Source: an uncultured Acidimicrobiales bacterium
GTDB taxonomy: Bacteria; Actinomycetota; Acidimicrobiia; Acidimicrobiales; SHLQ01
DNA length: 64,000 bases
Direction: 5' to 3'
NCBI GenBank assembly: GCA_938015295.1
Contig: CALLQB010000008.1
Location: 97,108-161,107, forward strand
Part shown: positions 53,689 to 62,238 of the stretch, one piece after another
Layout of the letters: each line of letters starts with the position of its first letter
Position numbering within the stretch: the stretch's first letter is position 1
Made by a program: the position numbers and the translations under genes
Notes under the pieces: model-generated
Told to the model about the DNA's origin: nothing
The model's input: only the letters and a program-made list of their open reading frames with translations
Database searches by the model: none

Positions 53689-53988
53689 TCAGCCTTTCAA
53701 GGTGTCGACTTCACTGAAGTCGATGCTCTTCTTGTTGCGGTAAATGAGCAGCACGATGGCGAGGCCGATTCCGACCTCAGCTGCGGCAACCGCAATGACG
53801 AATAAGGCAAATACCGAGCCGATGGGGGTGCCATTGAATGCACCGAACGCAACCAGGTTGATGTTGACGGCGTTAAGAATCATTTCTATCGACATCAACA
53901 CCATGACGCCGTTACGACGCACGATGACGCCGTAGACGCCGATACAGAACAGCGCGCCGGCGAGGAGGAGAAACTGATTGAGCAGCAT
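53689..53988 (-). CDS. nuoK: NADH-quinone oxidoreductase subunit K
   Basis: A 99-residue, three-helix membrane subunit of standard length. It starts 'MLLNQFLLLAGALFCIGVYG' and has 'NGVMVLMSIEMILNAVNINL', with the conserved membrane Glu residues of the proton channel, and 'FVIAVAAAEVGIGLAIVLLI'. The ATG at 53988 follows nuoJ by nine bases. Confidence 0.97.
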   Translation of the reverse strand: MLLNQFLLLAGALFCIGVYGVIVRRNGVMVLMSIEMILNAVNINLVAFGAFNGTPIGSVFALFVIAVAAAEVGIGLAIVLLIYRNKKSIDFSEVDTLKG

Positions 53989-53997
53989 AGGGAGCCT

Positions 53998-54606
53998 CTA
54001 CTCTTTCCGGGCGATCACGATGGCGCCGATAAGGGCAGCAAGAAGGAGAACGGAAACCGCTTCGAACGGCACGATGTATTTCTCGAAGATGGCATCGCCG
54101 ATGGCGGCGGTGTCACTGCCGCGGGTGACGTTGATAAACGTGTCGTCATCGAGCGTCGTATCGATCGGCGCTTGGACTTCAACAAGGTTTCGAGTGTCTT
54201 CAGGGAGCACGACGTCTTCGAACCCGTCGACCAAGGCAAAGGCCATCACGGCGAACAACATCAGACCGACCAACGCGCCCATGCCGCGTTGTTCATTGTC
54301 GGTGAGTTCTTCATCGCCAAGGCTGCCTCGAGTGAGCATGATGCCGAACAGCAGCAACACGACGATGGCGCCGATGTACACCAACACCTGGGTAGCGGCA
54401 GCAAATTCTGCGCCGAGAAAGATGAACTGCGCGGCCACGCCGGCGAGAACGATCACCAAATACAGCGCAGCGTGAACGATGTTGTCGGTAGTAACGACCT
54501 TGATGGCCGCAATGACCATCAAAATCGCGATAAACCACCAGAAGATATTCTGCGCGACGTAGAGGTCGTCGCCGGTGGAAATCTGAGCAAAAAGCGCCGC
54601 AATCAC
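53998..54606 (-). CDS. nuoJ: NADH-quinone oxidoreductase subunit J
   Basis: A 202-residue membrane subunit with five segments. 'NIVHAALYLVIVLAGVAAQF' and 'FAAATQVLVYIGAIVVLLLF' are the family signature. A loop of about 35 residues ('PEDTRNLVEVQAPIDTTLDD') between the last two segments faces outside. The GTG at 54606 overlaps the nuoI stop as GTGA. Confidence 0.95.
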   Translation of the reverse strand: MIAALFAQISTGDDLYVAQNIFWWFIAILMVIAAIKVVTTDNIVHAALYLVIVLAGVAAQFIFLGAEFAAATQVLVYIGAIVVLLLFGIMLTRGSLGDEELTDNEQRGMGALVGLMLFAVMAFALVDGFEDVVLPEDTRNLVEVQAPIDTTLDDDTFINVTRGSDTAAIGDAIFEKYIVPFEAVSVLLLAALIGAIVIARKE

Positions 54607-55142
54607 GTGGCCGGCACCTTTTTGACCTTCGCCTCAGAACCCGACTCGTACGCTTCGAACTCAGGGACGGTGTGCATCCATTCGCCGAGCCGTTCCTTGT
54701 CGTGGAGCAAGTCCGAGATCTTTGATTCGCTGAACTCGTATTCGGGACTCCAGAAGAGCGCTTCAAACGGGCAGACTTCGACGCAGATGCCGCAGTACAT
54801 GCAAAGCGAATAGTCGATATCGAAACGGTCGAGGGCGTTTTTCTGTCGCGGCTTTCCGCCTTCTCGACGCGGTGGAGCGAGGTACTTGTGCCCCTCGATG
54901 TAAATACACCAGTCCGGACACTCGCGAGCGCAGAGCATGCACGATGTGCAGTTCTCTTCGTGGAGCGCAATCACGCCACGGGCTCGAGCGGTTGGGGCTT
55001 CCTTTTCGTGCGGGTACTGCACCGTGACCGCACCACGCGAGGGAGCGGGAACCGGCTTCTTGATGCCGTCGGGGAAAACGGTTTTGAGGCCGGTCTTGGC
55101 GGTGATGCCGAGGCCTTTGATGAGTCCAGGAACAATGCCCAT
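54603..55142 (-). CDS. nuoI: NADH-quinone oxidoreductase subunit I
   Basis: A 179-residue iron-sulfur protein. Two 4Fe-4S motifs are clear: 'CTSCMLCARECP' and 'CMYCGICVEVCP'. It carries electrons between the peripheral module and cluster N2. The C-terminal 30 residues are charged. The ATG at 55142 overlaps the nuoH stop by one base (TAATG). Confidence 0.97.
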   Translation of the reverse strand: MGIVPGLIKGLGITAKTGLKTVFPDGIKKPVPAPSRGAVTVQYPHEKEAPTARARGVIALHEENCTSCMLCARECPDWCIYIEGHKYLAPPRREGGKPRQKNALDRFDIDYSLCMYCGICVEVCPFEALFWSPEYEFSESKISDLLHDKERLGEWMHTVPEFEAYESGSEAKVKKVPAT

Positions 55143-56179
55143 TAGAAGACAACCTTCAGAACGCCGGTGGCCACAATGTTGACCAAGGCAATTGGGATGA
55201 GGAACTTCCAAGCCAGCCGCTGGAGCTGATCTTCACGGAAGCGTGGATAGGTGAACCGGAACCAGAAGATGAGACCGGCAACACCGAAGATTTTGGCCAT
55301 CAGTACCAGCGGGCCGAGCACGTTGTAGAGGTTGTGTTCTGGTGCAAGGAAAGGAACGTACCAACCACCGAGGAACAGTACGGCAGCGATGGCGGAGAAA
55401 ACACCGGCGGTGGCGAACTCGCCAATGAAGAACAGCAGGAACCGCAAGCCGGAGTACTCGGTCATATAGCCAGCGACGAGCTCGGATTCGGCCACTGGCA
55501 TGTCAAATGGCGGCTGGGTGAGCTCGGCCTGAATGGCCACGAGGAACAGCATGAAGCCTACGAACTGCGTGATGATGTAGGGATTGCCGATGCCGCCCCA
55601 ACCAAAGATCTCTCCGTTCGCCTGCGCAAACACGATCTCGTTCATGTTGAGCGTGCCGGCTTGGATAACAACACCGAGCACCGCAAGGATCATCGGAAGT
55701 TCGTAGGCGATGAGCTGACCGGCAGCACGAATTCCGCCCAAAAGCGAGTATTTGCTCGACGAACCCCAACCTGCCATCAAGATACCGATGACCGATATTG
55801 ACGACACCGCCATCGCGAAGTAGATCCCGGTGTCGAGGTCGACAAACCAGGCATCGGGACCAAAGGGCACAACCAGTAGCAACAAGAACGTGCTGAGCAG
55901 AACAACAAACGGCGCTCCGAGGAAGACGAACCGGTCGGCCTTCGTCGGGATGATGTCTTCCTTTTGGAGGAACTTACCGACCTCGGCCAACAGCTGCATC
56001 GAGCCGTAAGGCCCGGCTTCCATGGGGCCAAGACGGCTCTGCATAAAGCTCATCATCTTGAACAGGTAGACATAGACCAAACCACCTGCGGGCAGCAGGA
56101 TGGCGACGAGTCCACCGATGACGCGCAGCGTTGTTTGCTGCCAGTATGCGAGCTCGACAGCGAGCACTGAAGAAATCAC
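55142..56179 (-). CDS. nuoH: NADH-quinone oxidoreductase subunit H
   Basis: A 345-residue membrane subunit with eight segments that forms part of the quinone chamber. It has 'MQSRLGPMEAGPYGSMQLLA', 'GWGSSSKYSLLGGIRAAGQL' and the acidic quinone-site loop 'TQPPFDMPVAESELVAGYMT'. I use the GTG at 56179, which overlaps the nuoD stop as GTGA; longer frames lack family sequence. Note that nuoH follows nuoD directly: nuoE, nuoF and nuoG are absent. Confidence 0.96.
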   Translation of the reverse strand: MISSVLAVELAYWQQTTLRVIGGLVAILLPAGGLVYVYLFKMMSFMQSRLGPMEAGPYGSMQLLAEVGKFLQKEDIIPTKADRFVFLGAPFVVLLSTFLLLLVVPFGPDAWFVDLDTGIYFAMAVSSISVIGILMAGWGSSSKYSLLGGIRAAGQLIAYELPMILAVLGVVIQAGTLNMNEIVFAQANGEIFGWGGIGNPYIITQFVGFMLFLVAIQAELTQPPFDMPVAESELVAGYMTEYSGLRFLLFFIGEFATAGVFSAIAAVLFLGGWYVPFLAPEHNLYNVLGPLVLMAKIFGVAGLIFWFRFTYPRFREDQLQRLAWKFLIPIALVNIVATGVLKVVF

Positions 56180-57357
56180 CGGTCGATGTCTCCGAGGATG
56201 AAGTAGAGGCTTGCGAGAATCGAGATGATATCGGGTACGTACACGCCCTTGAGGACCCAAGGCACAACAGCGATGTTGTTAAACGATGCCGAGCGGATCT
56301 TGACGCGGAAGGGCACCAGGTCGCCCTTGGAGACAATGTAATAACCCATGACGCCGAGCGGGTTCTCGGTTTCGACGAAGGCTTCGCCCTCGGGAACCTT
56401 GATGATGCGTGGCACCTTGGCCATGACCGGCCCCGAGGGAAGGCTGTCGAGCAATTGATCGACGATGTAGGTGCCTTCGCGCATTTCCTGCAAACGCACC
56501 CAGGCCCGCGCGTAGCTGTCGCCGTCGGGATGGGTCCAGACTTTCCAGTCGGCCTCGTTATAGGCCATACCTTCGGGCGCATCGCGTCGAAGATCCCAGT
56601 CGACGCCGCTGCCGCGCAGGTTGGCGCCCGACATGCCGTACTCGAGGGCAACCTCGGCCGGGATGATGCCGATACCGCGGGTGCGTGCGGTGAAAATCTC
56701 GTTGCCGAAGACCAGCGATTCAAGTTCGTCGGCGGCTTCGCGCATCTTCACCATCGAGTCTTTGGTGGAGGCAATCCAGCCAGCAGGAATGTCGTCCTTC
56801 AGGCCACCAATGCGATCGAAGTTCGGGTGAAAACGTCCACCGGTGACCGCTTCGACCTGGTTCAGGACGTATTCGCGGTCGCGGAAGGCGTAAAAGACCG
56901 GCGTGACCGCACCGAGCTGGGCGGCCATGTCGCCAAGGCCAAGCAGGTTGTTAGCAATGCGGCTCATCTCAAACAAGATGGTGCGGATCCACTTGGCGCG
57001 AGGTGGCGCTTCGACTTCCATCAGCTTTTCGGCCGCCAGGATGAAAGGAACCTCGTTGGCGAAGCTGCCGAGCCAGTCGATGCGGTTAATAAGTGTTGTG
57101 ACCTGCGGATAGGTGCGAACTTCGGTGAGTTTTTCGTACCCGCGATGCATGTAACCCATGACCGGGTCAGCAGAAATAACTTGCTCGCCGTCGAGTCGAG
57201 CCACGATACGCAGTGTGCCGTGGGTCGCCGGGTGCTGTGGACCAATGTTGAGGGTCATGCCCTCGGTTTCGAGTTCGACGTTCACCCGCGAATCGGCTGC
57301 TTTCGCAGCGATGTAGGCAAGTTGGTCGCGCTCGTTGGCACCGGTGGTTGCGGTCAT
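56176..57357 (-). CDS. nuoD: NADH-quinone oxidoreductase subunit D
   Basis: A 393-residue quinone-site subunit (49 kDa homologue). It has 'NIGPQHPATHGTLRIVARLD', with the quinone-binding His, 'VMGYMHRGYEKLTEV' and 'LLDSLPSGPVMAKVPRI'. The HRG arginine corresponds, as I recall, to the one dimethylated by NDUFAF7 in NDUFS2. The length is standard. The ATG at 57357 overlaps the nuoC stop by one base (TAATG). Confidence 0.97.
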   Translation of the reverse strand: MTATTGANERDQLAYIAAKAADSRVNVELETEGMTLNIGPQHPATHGTLRIVARLDGEQVISADPVMGYMHRGYEKLTEVRTYPQVTTLINRIDWLGSFANEVPFILAAEKLMEVEAPPRAKWIRTILFEMSRIANNLLGLGDMAAQLGAVTPVFYAFRDREYVLNQVEAVTGGRFHPNFDRIGGLKDDIPAGWIASTKDSMVKMREAADELESLVFGNEIFTARTRGIGIIPAEVALEYGMSGANLRGSGVDWDLRRDAPEGMAYNEADWKVWTHPDGDSYARAWVRLQEMREGTYIVDQLLDSLPSGPVMAKVPRIIKVPEGEAFVETENPLGVMGYYIVSKGDLVPFRVKIRSASFNNIAVVPWVLKGVYVPDIISILASLYFILGDIDR

Positions 57358-58073
57358 TATGCGTCTCCCTCAGCTGCGTCGGTATCGTCGGCCTCGTCAT
57401 CGGCATCGTCGCCGGGCATTCCCTCGACGTCGACAATGCCTGGCCACGGCTTCACCCGGCGGGCCAGCAGCGGGAAGTCCTTGCGGAGTGGATAGCCCTC
57501 GAAATCGCCGGGAAGGTAGAGATTTCGCATATCAGCGTTGCCATCGAAGGAGATGCCGTACATCTCGTGCACTTCGCGTTCGTGCCAGTTGGCGCCCGGG
57601 TAGTGGGCGATCCACGACGGCACGACAAGGGTGTCGGGAACATCGGCCTTGATGATGAGGCCCAACATGTCGACCACGTTGAGCACCCGACCAAACACCT
57701 GGAATCGGGTGTCGCCTCCTGCGTAGCCCTGCACCATCTCTTCAGGTGGTTTCGCGTCGAGCGCCTCGCCGTTGGCCGCGGCCACGATCGTGTCGACTTG
57801 GGCGTCCATCTCGCGCCCGTAGGGCGAAGGAAGCCAGTCGATCGCCGACACGAAGTCAAAGAACAGGAAGTTCAGGCGATTGCGGAGGACGTCGGCGACT
57901 TCGGCCCAACCTTCGGTGGTAACCCGAATCCACAATTCGTCGCCTGGCTTGATGTGAGACGCAACGATCGCGTCGCCAAGGTGACTGGTCAGCGTGCCGA
58001 GCAGCTCTTCGCGGACGTGATCGACGAGCGGCACGACCTCGGTTTCTTCAGTGGTTTCGGCCACGTCAGCCAC
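57357..58073 (-). CDS. nuoC: NADH-quinone oxidoreductase subunit C
   Basis: A 238-residue subunit of the 30 kDa family. '[20 protein letters not shown]', '[20 protein letters not shown]' and '[20 protein letters not shown]' are the signature blocks. About 20 acidic residues end the protein. The GTG at 58073 overlaps the nuoB stop by eight bases; a second GTG nine bases later is an alternative start. nuoC and nuoD are separate genes here, not fused. Confidence 0.94.
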   Translation of the reverse strand: MADVAETTEETEVVPLVDHVREELLGTLTSHLGDAIVASHIKPGDELWIRVTTEGWAEVADVLRNRLNFLFFDFVSAIDWLPSPYGREMDAQVDTIVAAANGEALDAKPPEEMVQGYAGGDTRFQVFGRVLNVVDMLGLIIKADVPDTLVVPSWIAHYPGANWHEREVHEMYGISFDGNADMRNLYLPGDFEGYPLRKDFPLLARRVKPWPGIVDVEGMPGDDADDEADDTDAAEGDA

Positions 58074-58569
58074 CAACCACGATCGGGTCGCCGCGCCACT
58101 TGTCGGCCATGTCTTCGTTGCGAATACGGGCCTGGAGCATCACGATGCCCTCGAGTAGTGCCTCGGGTCGCGGCGGACAGCCGGGAACATACACATCAAC
58201 CGGAATAATCTGATCGACACCCTTGGTGACCGAATAGGAATCCCAGTACGGGCCACCACAGTTAGCACAGGAGCCCATCGAGATGACGTACTTCGGCTCG
58301 GGCATTTGGTCGTAGAGACGTTTAATCGATGGGGCCATCTTGTCGGTGACGGTGCCCGAGATAACGACACAGTCAGCCTGACGGGGGCTTGCAGGAAGTG
58401 GAATGACCCCGAGTCGCATAACGTCGTAGCGCGGCGACGCAAAAGCAGCACCCATCTCAATGGCACAGCACGCAAGGCCCCACTGGTAGACCCACAGCGA
58501 GTATTTGCGACTGATATTGAGCAGTTCAGTCAACGGCTTCGGCGCTTTGCCGCTCTCGATTAGACCCAC
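58066..58569 (-). CDS. nuoB: NADH-quinone oxidoreductase subunit B
   Basis: A 167-residue subunit that holds cluster N2. The ligands are in '[13 protein letters not shown]' (two Cys), '[13 protein letters not shown]' and '[15 protein letters not shown]'. I use the GTG at 58569, inside the end of nuoA (10-bp overlap), with AAAGGA upstream. Earlier starts would add sequence unlike the family. Confidence 0.96.
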   Translation of the reverse strand: MGLIESGKAPKPLTELLNISRKYSLWVYQWGLACCAIEMGAAFASPRYDVMRLGVIPLPASPRQADCVVISGTVTDKMAPSIKRLYDQMPEPKYVISMGSCANCGGPYWDSYSVTKGVDQIIPVDVYVPGCPPRPEALLEGIVMLQARIRNEDMADKWRGDPIVVGG

Positions 58570-58925
58570 TTGAGCATTCCTTTGCGCCACGCATAGGCGA
58601 GGCCGAGCACGAGGATGAAGATGAAGATCGCCATTTCGACCAGGCCGAAGTAGCCGTAGGTCTCGAGGCGTTGCGCCCAGGGGAAGATGAACACCGCTTC
58701 GACGTCGAACAGAACGAACAGGAGCGCGAACACGTAGTAGCGAATGTTGCTCTGGCTCCACATGTCGCCGACCGGATCGACGCCGCTCTCGTACGCCATG
58801 TTTTTCGTCGCGTTGGGTTTTGAGGGTCGCAGAAAACTACCGAGGCCCAAGAGCACACCGACAAGAGCGACCGCTACACCACCGAAGATGGCGACGGTCA
58901 GATAACTCCGGAGGAAATCTGACAC
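58560..58925 (-). CDS. nuoA: NADH-quinone oxidoreductase subunit A
   Basis: A 121-residue, three-helix membrane subunit. It has '[20 protein letters not shown]', '[20 protein letters not shown]' and '[20 protein letters not shown]'. I use the GTG at 58925, which gives the usual length. It is the first gene of the complex I operon; the 237-bp region to the divergent tldD should hold the promoter. GTGAC at 59023 and GTCAC at 59046 are a weak inverted pair there. Confidence 0.94.
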   Translation of the reverse strand: MSDFLRSYLTVAIFGGVAVALVGVLLGLGSFLRPSKPNATKNMAYESGVDPVGDMWSQSNIRYYVFALLFVLFDVEAVFIFPWAQRLETYGYFGLVEMAIFIFILVLGLAYAWRKGMLKWV

Positions 58926-59162
58926 GAAAAGGGACCTTACAGAGAGGCAATTAAACCCGCCAACGTGAAGCGTGTGACAGGTGACGACCACCAGAACGGT
59001 ACTCGTGAAAGACTGCAAACCGGTGACTTTGCGCGGGTTCTTTTAGTCACGGGACACGCCGGCGGTCTTTGGGGTACGTTCGGTGTCCCCCTCGGTTCAC
59101 TCTCTCACTGCTCTTCGGCGACGTAACTCTGCGGTCGAAAGAGCCCTCTAGGCGGTTTCGAC

Positions 59163-60668
59163 ATGCGTTCAATCATCCACAGCAGTCCGGCGTCGGCAGG
59201 CTCAGAGCTTGAAAACCGCCTGTTCGCAGCGTTGCCAACCGATGTTGACTTTGCGACCATTCGATGCGTCGACGAACGGGGCGAATATCTCGAGGTACGC
59301 GAAGGGCAACTCCAGCCGCTCTCGCAAAATTTTGACGTGGGCGCGATGGTCACCGTGTGGCACGACGGTGGCGTTGGCCATGGCGCTACGTCAAACCTTT
59401 CGCCAGACGGCCTTGGTTGGGCAGTTTCGGCGGCGAAACGGTGGGCCGGGGTTTCTCGAGCGACAGGCATTTCGGTCGAACCGCCAATCGGCATCGCCTC
59501 GGGGAGCTATACCTCGCCGGTCGAGTACGACTGGTCGACGCTTCCGCTTGGCGATCGTATCGACCTGCTTCACCGCCAGGCATCGCTACTCACCAAGGAG
59601 ACCGCCACTAGCGACGTTGCAAGCAGCAGAGTTGCAAGCAGAATTGTTGCAAGTAGTGCGATGCTTGCTCGGCGCGACGTCGATGTCGTGCTTCTCGCGT
59701 CAAACGGCGCTCGGATCGAGCAGAATTTTCGTTTCGTCTATCCGGGCTTGTCGGTCACAGCGGCTGATGGAGCGATGACGCAGTCGCGCACGTTCGGAGC
59801 CGGTGCCTTTTGCGGCCAGGGCGGCCCCGAGGTTCTCGAACGCCACGGCTTTGGCGACGCTGCGGAGCGAATACGAGACCAAGCGATTGCGTTGCTCACT
59901 GCCCCCAACTGTCCGAGCGGCACGATGGACGTGGTACTTGCTCCCGACCAGATGGTGCTGCAAATCCACGAATCAATCGGGCACCCACTTGAGCTCGACC
60001 GAATCCTTGGTGACGAGCGCAACTACGCCGGAACCAGCTTCGTCACGCCGGAAATGTTTGGCGAGTACAACTACGGTTCAAACCTGCTGAACGTGACGTT
60101 TGATCCGGCGGTTGCTGGCCAGCTCGCATCGTACGGATTTGATGACGAGGGGACCCCGGCACAACGCGAGTATCTGATTCGCGACGGCGTTCTCGTGCGC
60201 GGTTTGGGCGGCATCAGTAGCCAGCAACGATCGGGCCTGCCGGGCGTTGCGAACGCTCGGGCCTGCAACTGGAATCGTCCGCCGATCGACCGGATGGCGA
60301 ACCTCAATATTGAGCCCGGAGCGTCGTCGTTTGACGAGCTGGTGGGGTCGGTCGAGCGCGGTGTGTACCTCGAGACCAACACGTCGTGGTCGATCGATGA
60401 CAGCCGAAACAAGTTTCAGTTCAGCTGTGAATACGGTCGGCTTATCGAGGACGGCAAGCTCACGTCGGTCATTCGTAATCCGAGCTACCGCGGCATATCG
60501 GCCACGTTCTGGAGAAGTCTTAAAGGGGTGGGGAACCTCGAGAGTTGGCAGGCAATGGGCACCCCCAACTGCGGCAAAGGTGAGCTCAACCAGATGATTG
60601 GAACTGGCCACGCCTCGCCCGCCTGTCTCTTCGGCGACATCGACGTCTTCGGCGGTGACACCGAATGA
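59163..60668 (+). CDS. tldD: TldD-type zinc metalloprotease
   Basis: A 501-residue protein of the U62 peptidase family. The zinc motif is H269-ESIG-H274 in 'VLQIHESIGHPLELDRILGD', followed by 'GEYNYGSNLLNVTFDP'. With PmbA it forms a heterodimer that degrades or trims unfolded peptides, including some peptide antibiotics. The C-terminal 'GTPNCGKGELNQMIGTGHAS' is a family block. Residues 152-166 are three five-residue repeats (Val-Ala-Ser-x-x) encoded by a 15-bp tandem repeat. The end overlaps pmbA by four bases (ATGA). Confidence 0.92.
   Translation: MRSIIHSSPASAGSELENRLFAALPTDVDFATIRCVDERGEYLEVREGQLQPLSQNFDVGAMVTVWHDGGVGHGATSNLSPDGLGWAVSAAKRWAGVSRATGISVEPPIGIASGSYTSPVEYDWSTLPLGDRIDLLHRQASLLTKETATSDVASSRVASRIVASSAMLARRDVDVVLLASNGARIEQNFRFVYPGLSVTAADGAMTQSRTFGAGAFCGQGGPEVLERHGFGDAAERIRDQAIALLTAPNCPSGTMDVVLAPDQMVLQIHESIGHPLELDRILGDERNYAGTSFVTPEMFGEYNYGSNLLNVTFDPAVAGQLASYGFDDEGTPAQREYLIRDGVLVRGLGGISSQQRSGLPGVANARACNWNRPPIDRMANLNIEPGASSFDELVGSVERGVYLETNTSWSIDDSRNKFQFSCEYGRLIEDGKLTSVIRNPSYRGISATFWRSLKGVGNLESWQAMGTPNCGKGELNQMIGTGHASPACLFGDIDVFGGDTE
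59616..59660. repeat. 15-bp tandem repeat, three copies, inside tldD
   Basis: Units beginning GTTGCAAGCAG start at 59616 and 59631, and GTTGCAAGTAG at 59646. Each encodes Val-Ala-Ser plus two variable residues and keeps the reading frame. It lies in a helix-like region before the active site. Confidence 0.8.
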
Positions 60669-62020
60669 TCGATCAATCGTATTTCGATGCCCTGGTTAAT
60701 CGATCGTGCGAGCGTCTCTCGGCAAACGAGACCTTGCTCTGCACGCTCGATGCCGAGAGTACCGACTTCATTCGACTCAACCACGCCGTAGTTCGTCAGG
60801 CGGGATCGATCGACCAAGCCAACATCGGGTTGCAGCTCATTGCTGGTCAGACATCGACGAACGCGTCGACATCGCTCACCGGTGTGCTTGCCGATGACGA
60901 GGCCCGCATGACGTTGGTGCTCGAGACCCTACGTGGCCAACTCACCCATCTGGGTCCAGATCCGCATCTGCTGTTTTGCACTGACGGACTGTCGAGCGAA
61001 CACGTCGCGCATGGAGCCGTTCCCGCTTCTGGCGACGCGCTCGGCTCGATTCAAGCTGCTGCGGCGGGCCGCGACCTCGTCGGCGTCTACGCCGCCGGGC
61101 GCAAGGTGTCGGGGTTCGCGAACTCGCTTGGGCAGCGGAACTGGTTCGAGACCTCGACGTTCAATTTTGATTGGACGTTCTATCTCGGAGATAGCGCCGT
61201 TCGAGATAGCGCCGTTCGAGATAAGGCGGCAAAGAACGGATATGCGGGGTTCGACTGGAACGAAACCGAATTTCTCTCCAAGGTCGCTACCTCAAACACG
61301 CATCTCAACGCGTTGGCCCGACCGTCGATCGCCCAACCACCCAACGAGTACCGCACCTACCTTGCTCCGGCAGCGGTGCGCGAACTCGTCGACCTTGTGT
61401 CGTGGGGCGGCTTTGGCATGCATAGCCACCAAACCAAACAGACTCCGCTACTTCGCATGGTCGAAGCTGACGCATCTCTGGCGCCGCAGGTCAGCCTGCG
61501 CGAAGACACACGAAACGGGGCCGCCCCGAATTTCCAAGAGCAGGGCTTCGCACGACCCGATGAGGTCGTACTCATCGAGGCCGGACGTTACCGCGACACC
61601 CTCGTGTCACCTCGCAGCGCCAAAGAGTTCAACGCTGCCACCAACGGCGCCTCGGCCGACGAAGAGCCACAGTCGCTCGCAATCGATCCGGGCAGCGCCG
61701 ACACCAAAACAGCTCTTGAACGGCTCGGCACCGGCCTTTACGTGGGCAACCTTTGGTACACAAACTTCTCTGACCGCCCGGCATGCAGGGTGACCGGGAT
61801 GACCCGGTTTGCGACGTTCTGGGTCGAGGACGGTGAACTTGTCGCGCCAGTCGACGTGTTGCGCTTCGATGACAGCATCTACAACATGTTGGGCACCAGA
61901 TTGATCGAACTCGACGACACTGCAGAGGTCATTCTCGACGCGTCGAGTTATGAACATCGGTCGAACGCCAGTGTCCGCGTACCAGGAGCGCTCGTCGACG
62001 GCATGCGGTTCACTCTCTAG
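60665..62020 (+). CDS. pmbA: PmbA/TldE-family protein, partner of TldD
   Basis: A 451-residue protein of the same family as TldD but without the zinc motif, as is normal for the TldE/PmbA partner. It has 'GRKVSGFANSLGQRNWFETS', 'GTGLYVGNLWYTNFSDRPAC', 'FATFWVEDGELVAPVDVLRF' and 'MLGTRLIELDDTAEV'. Residues 176-185 are a perfect five-residue duplication (Asp-Ser-Ala-Val-Arg twice). The ATG at 60665 overlaps the tldD stop. The operon ends here. Confidence 0.9.
   Translation: MIDQSYFDALVNRSCERLSANETLLCTLDAESTDFIRLNHAVVRQAGSIDQANIGLQLIAGQTSTNASTSLTGVLADDEARMTLVLETLRGQLTHLGPDPHLLFCTDGLSSEHVAHGAVPASGDALGSIQAAAAGRDLVGVYAAGRKVSGFANSLGQRNWFETSTFNFDWTFYLGDSAVRDSAVRDKAAKNGYAGFDWNETEFLSKVATSNTHLNALARPSIAQPPNEYRTYLAPAAVRELVDLVSWGGFGMHSHQTKQTPLLRMVEADASLAPQVSLREDTRNGAAPNFQEQGFARPDEVVLIEAGRYRDTLVSPRSAKEFNAATNGASADEEPQSLAIDPGSADTKTALERLGTGLYVGNLWYTNFSDRPACRVTGMTRFATFWVEDGELVAPVDVLRFDDSIYNMLGTRLIELDDTAEVILDASSYEHRSNASVRVPGALVDGMRFTL
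61190..61219. repeat. 15-bp tandem duplication inside pmbA
   Basis: GATAGCGCCGTTCGA occurs at 61190-61204 and again at 61205-61219 without a mismatch, then starts a third time as GATAAG. It adds five residues in frame and looks recent. Confidence 0.9.
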
Positions 62021-62238
62021 TCTTCTTTCCTAACTTCTTCTTTCCCAACCCTCGTCCCGCCGTCGTCTACGTGAACGCTTTATTACTAGAACGTTGCAAC
62101 CGAAGCCCGCTAGTGACACAGGGGGTTACTCGGCGGTAGTGTTCGGCGACGGGATGGCGGTCATCCCAGAGCGGGACCTCTTCAGCGACACGCCGATGGG
62201 TAGCGGGATGGGTCCTTTTTTATCTATGGAGGGAAACC

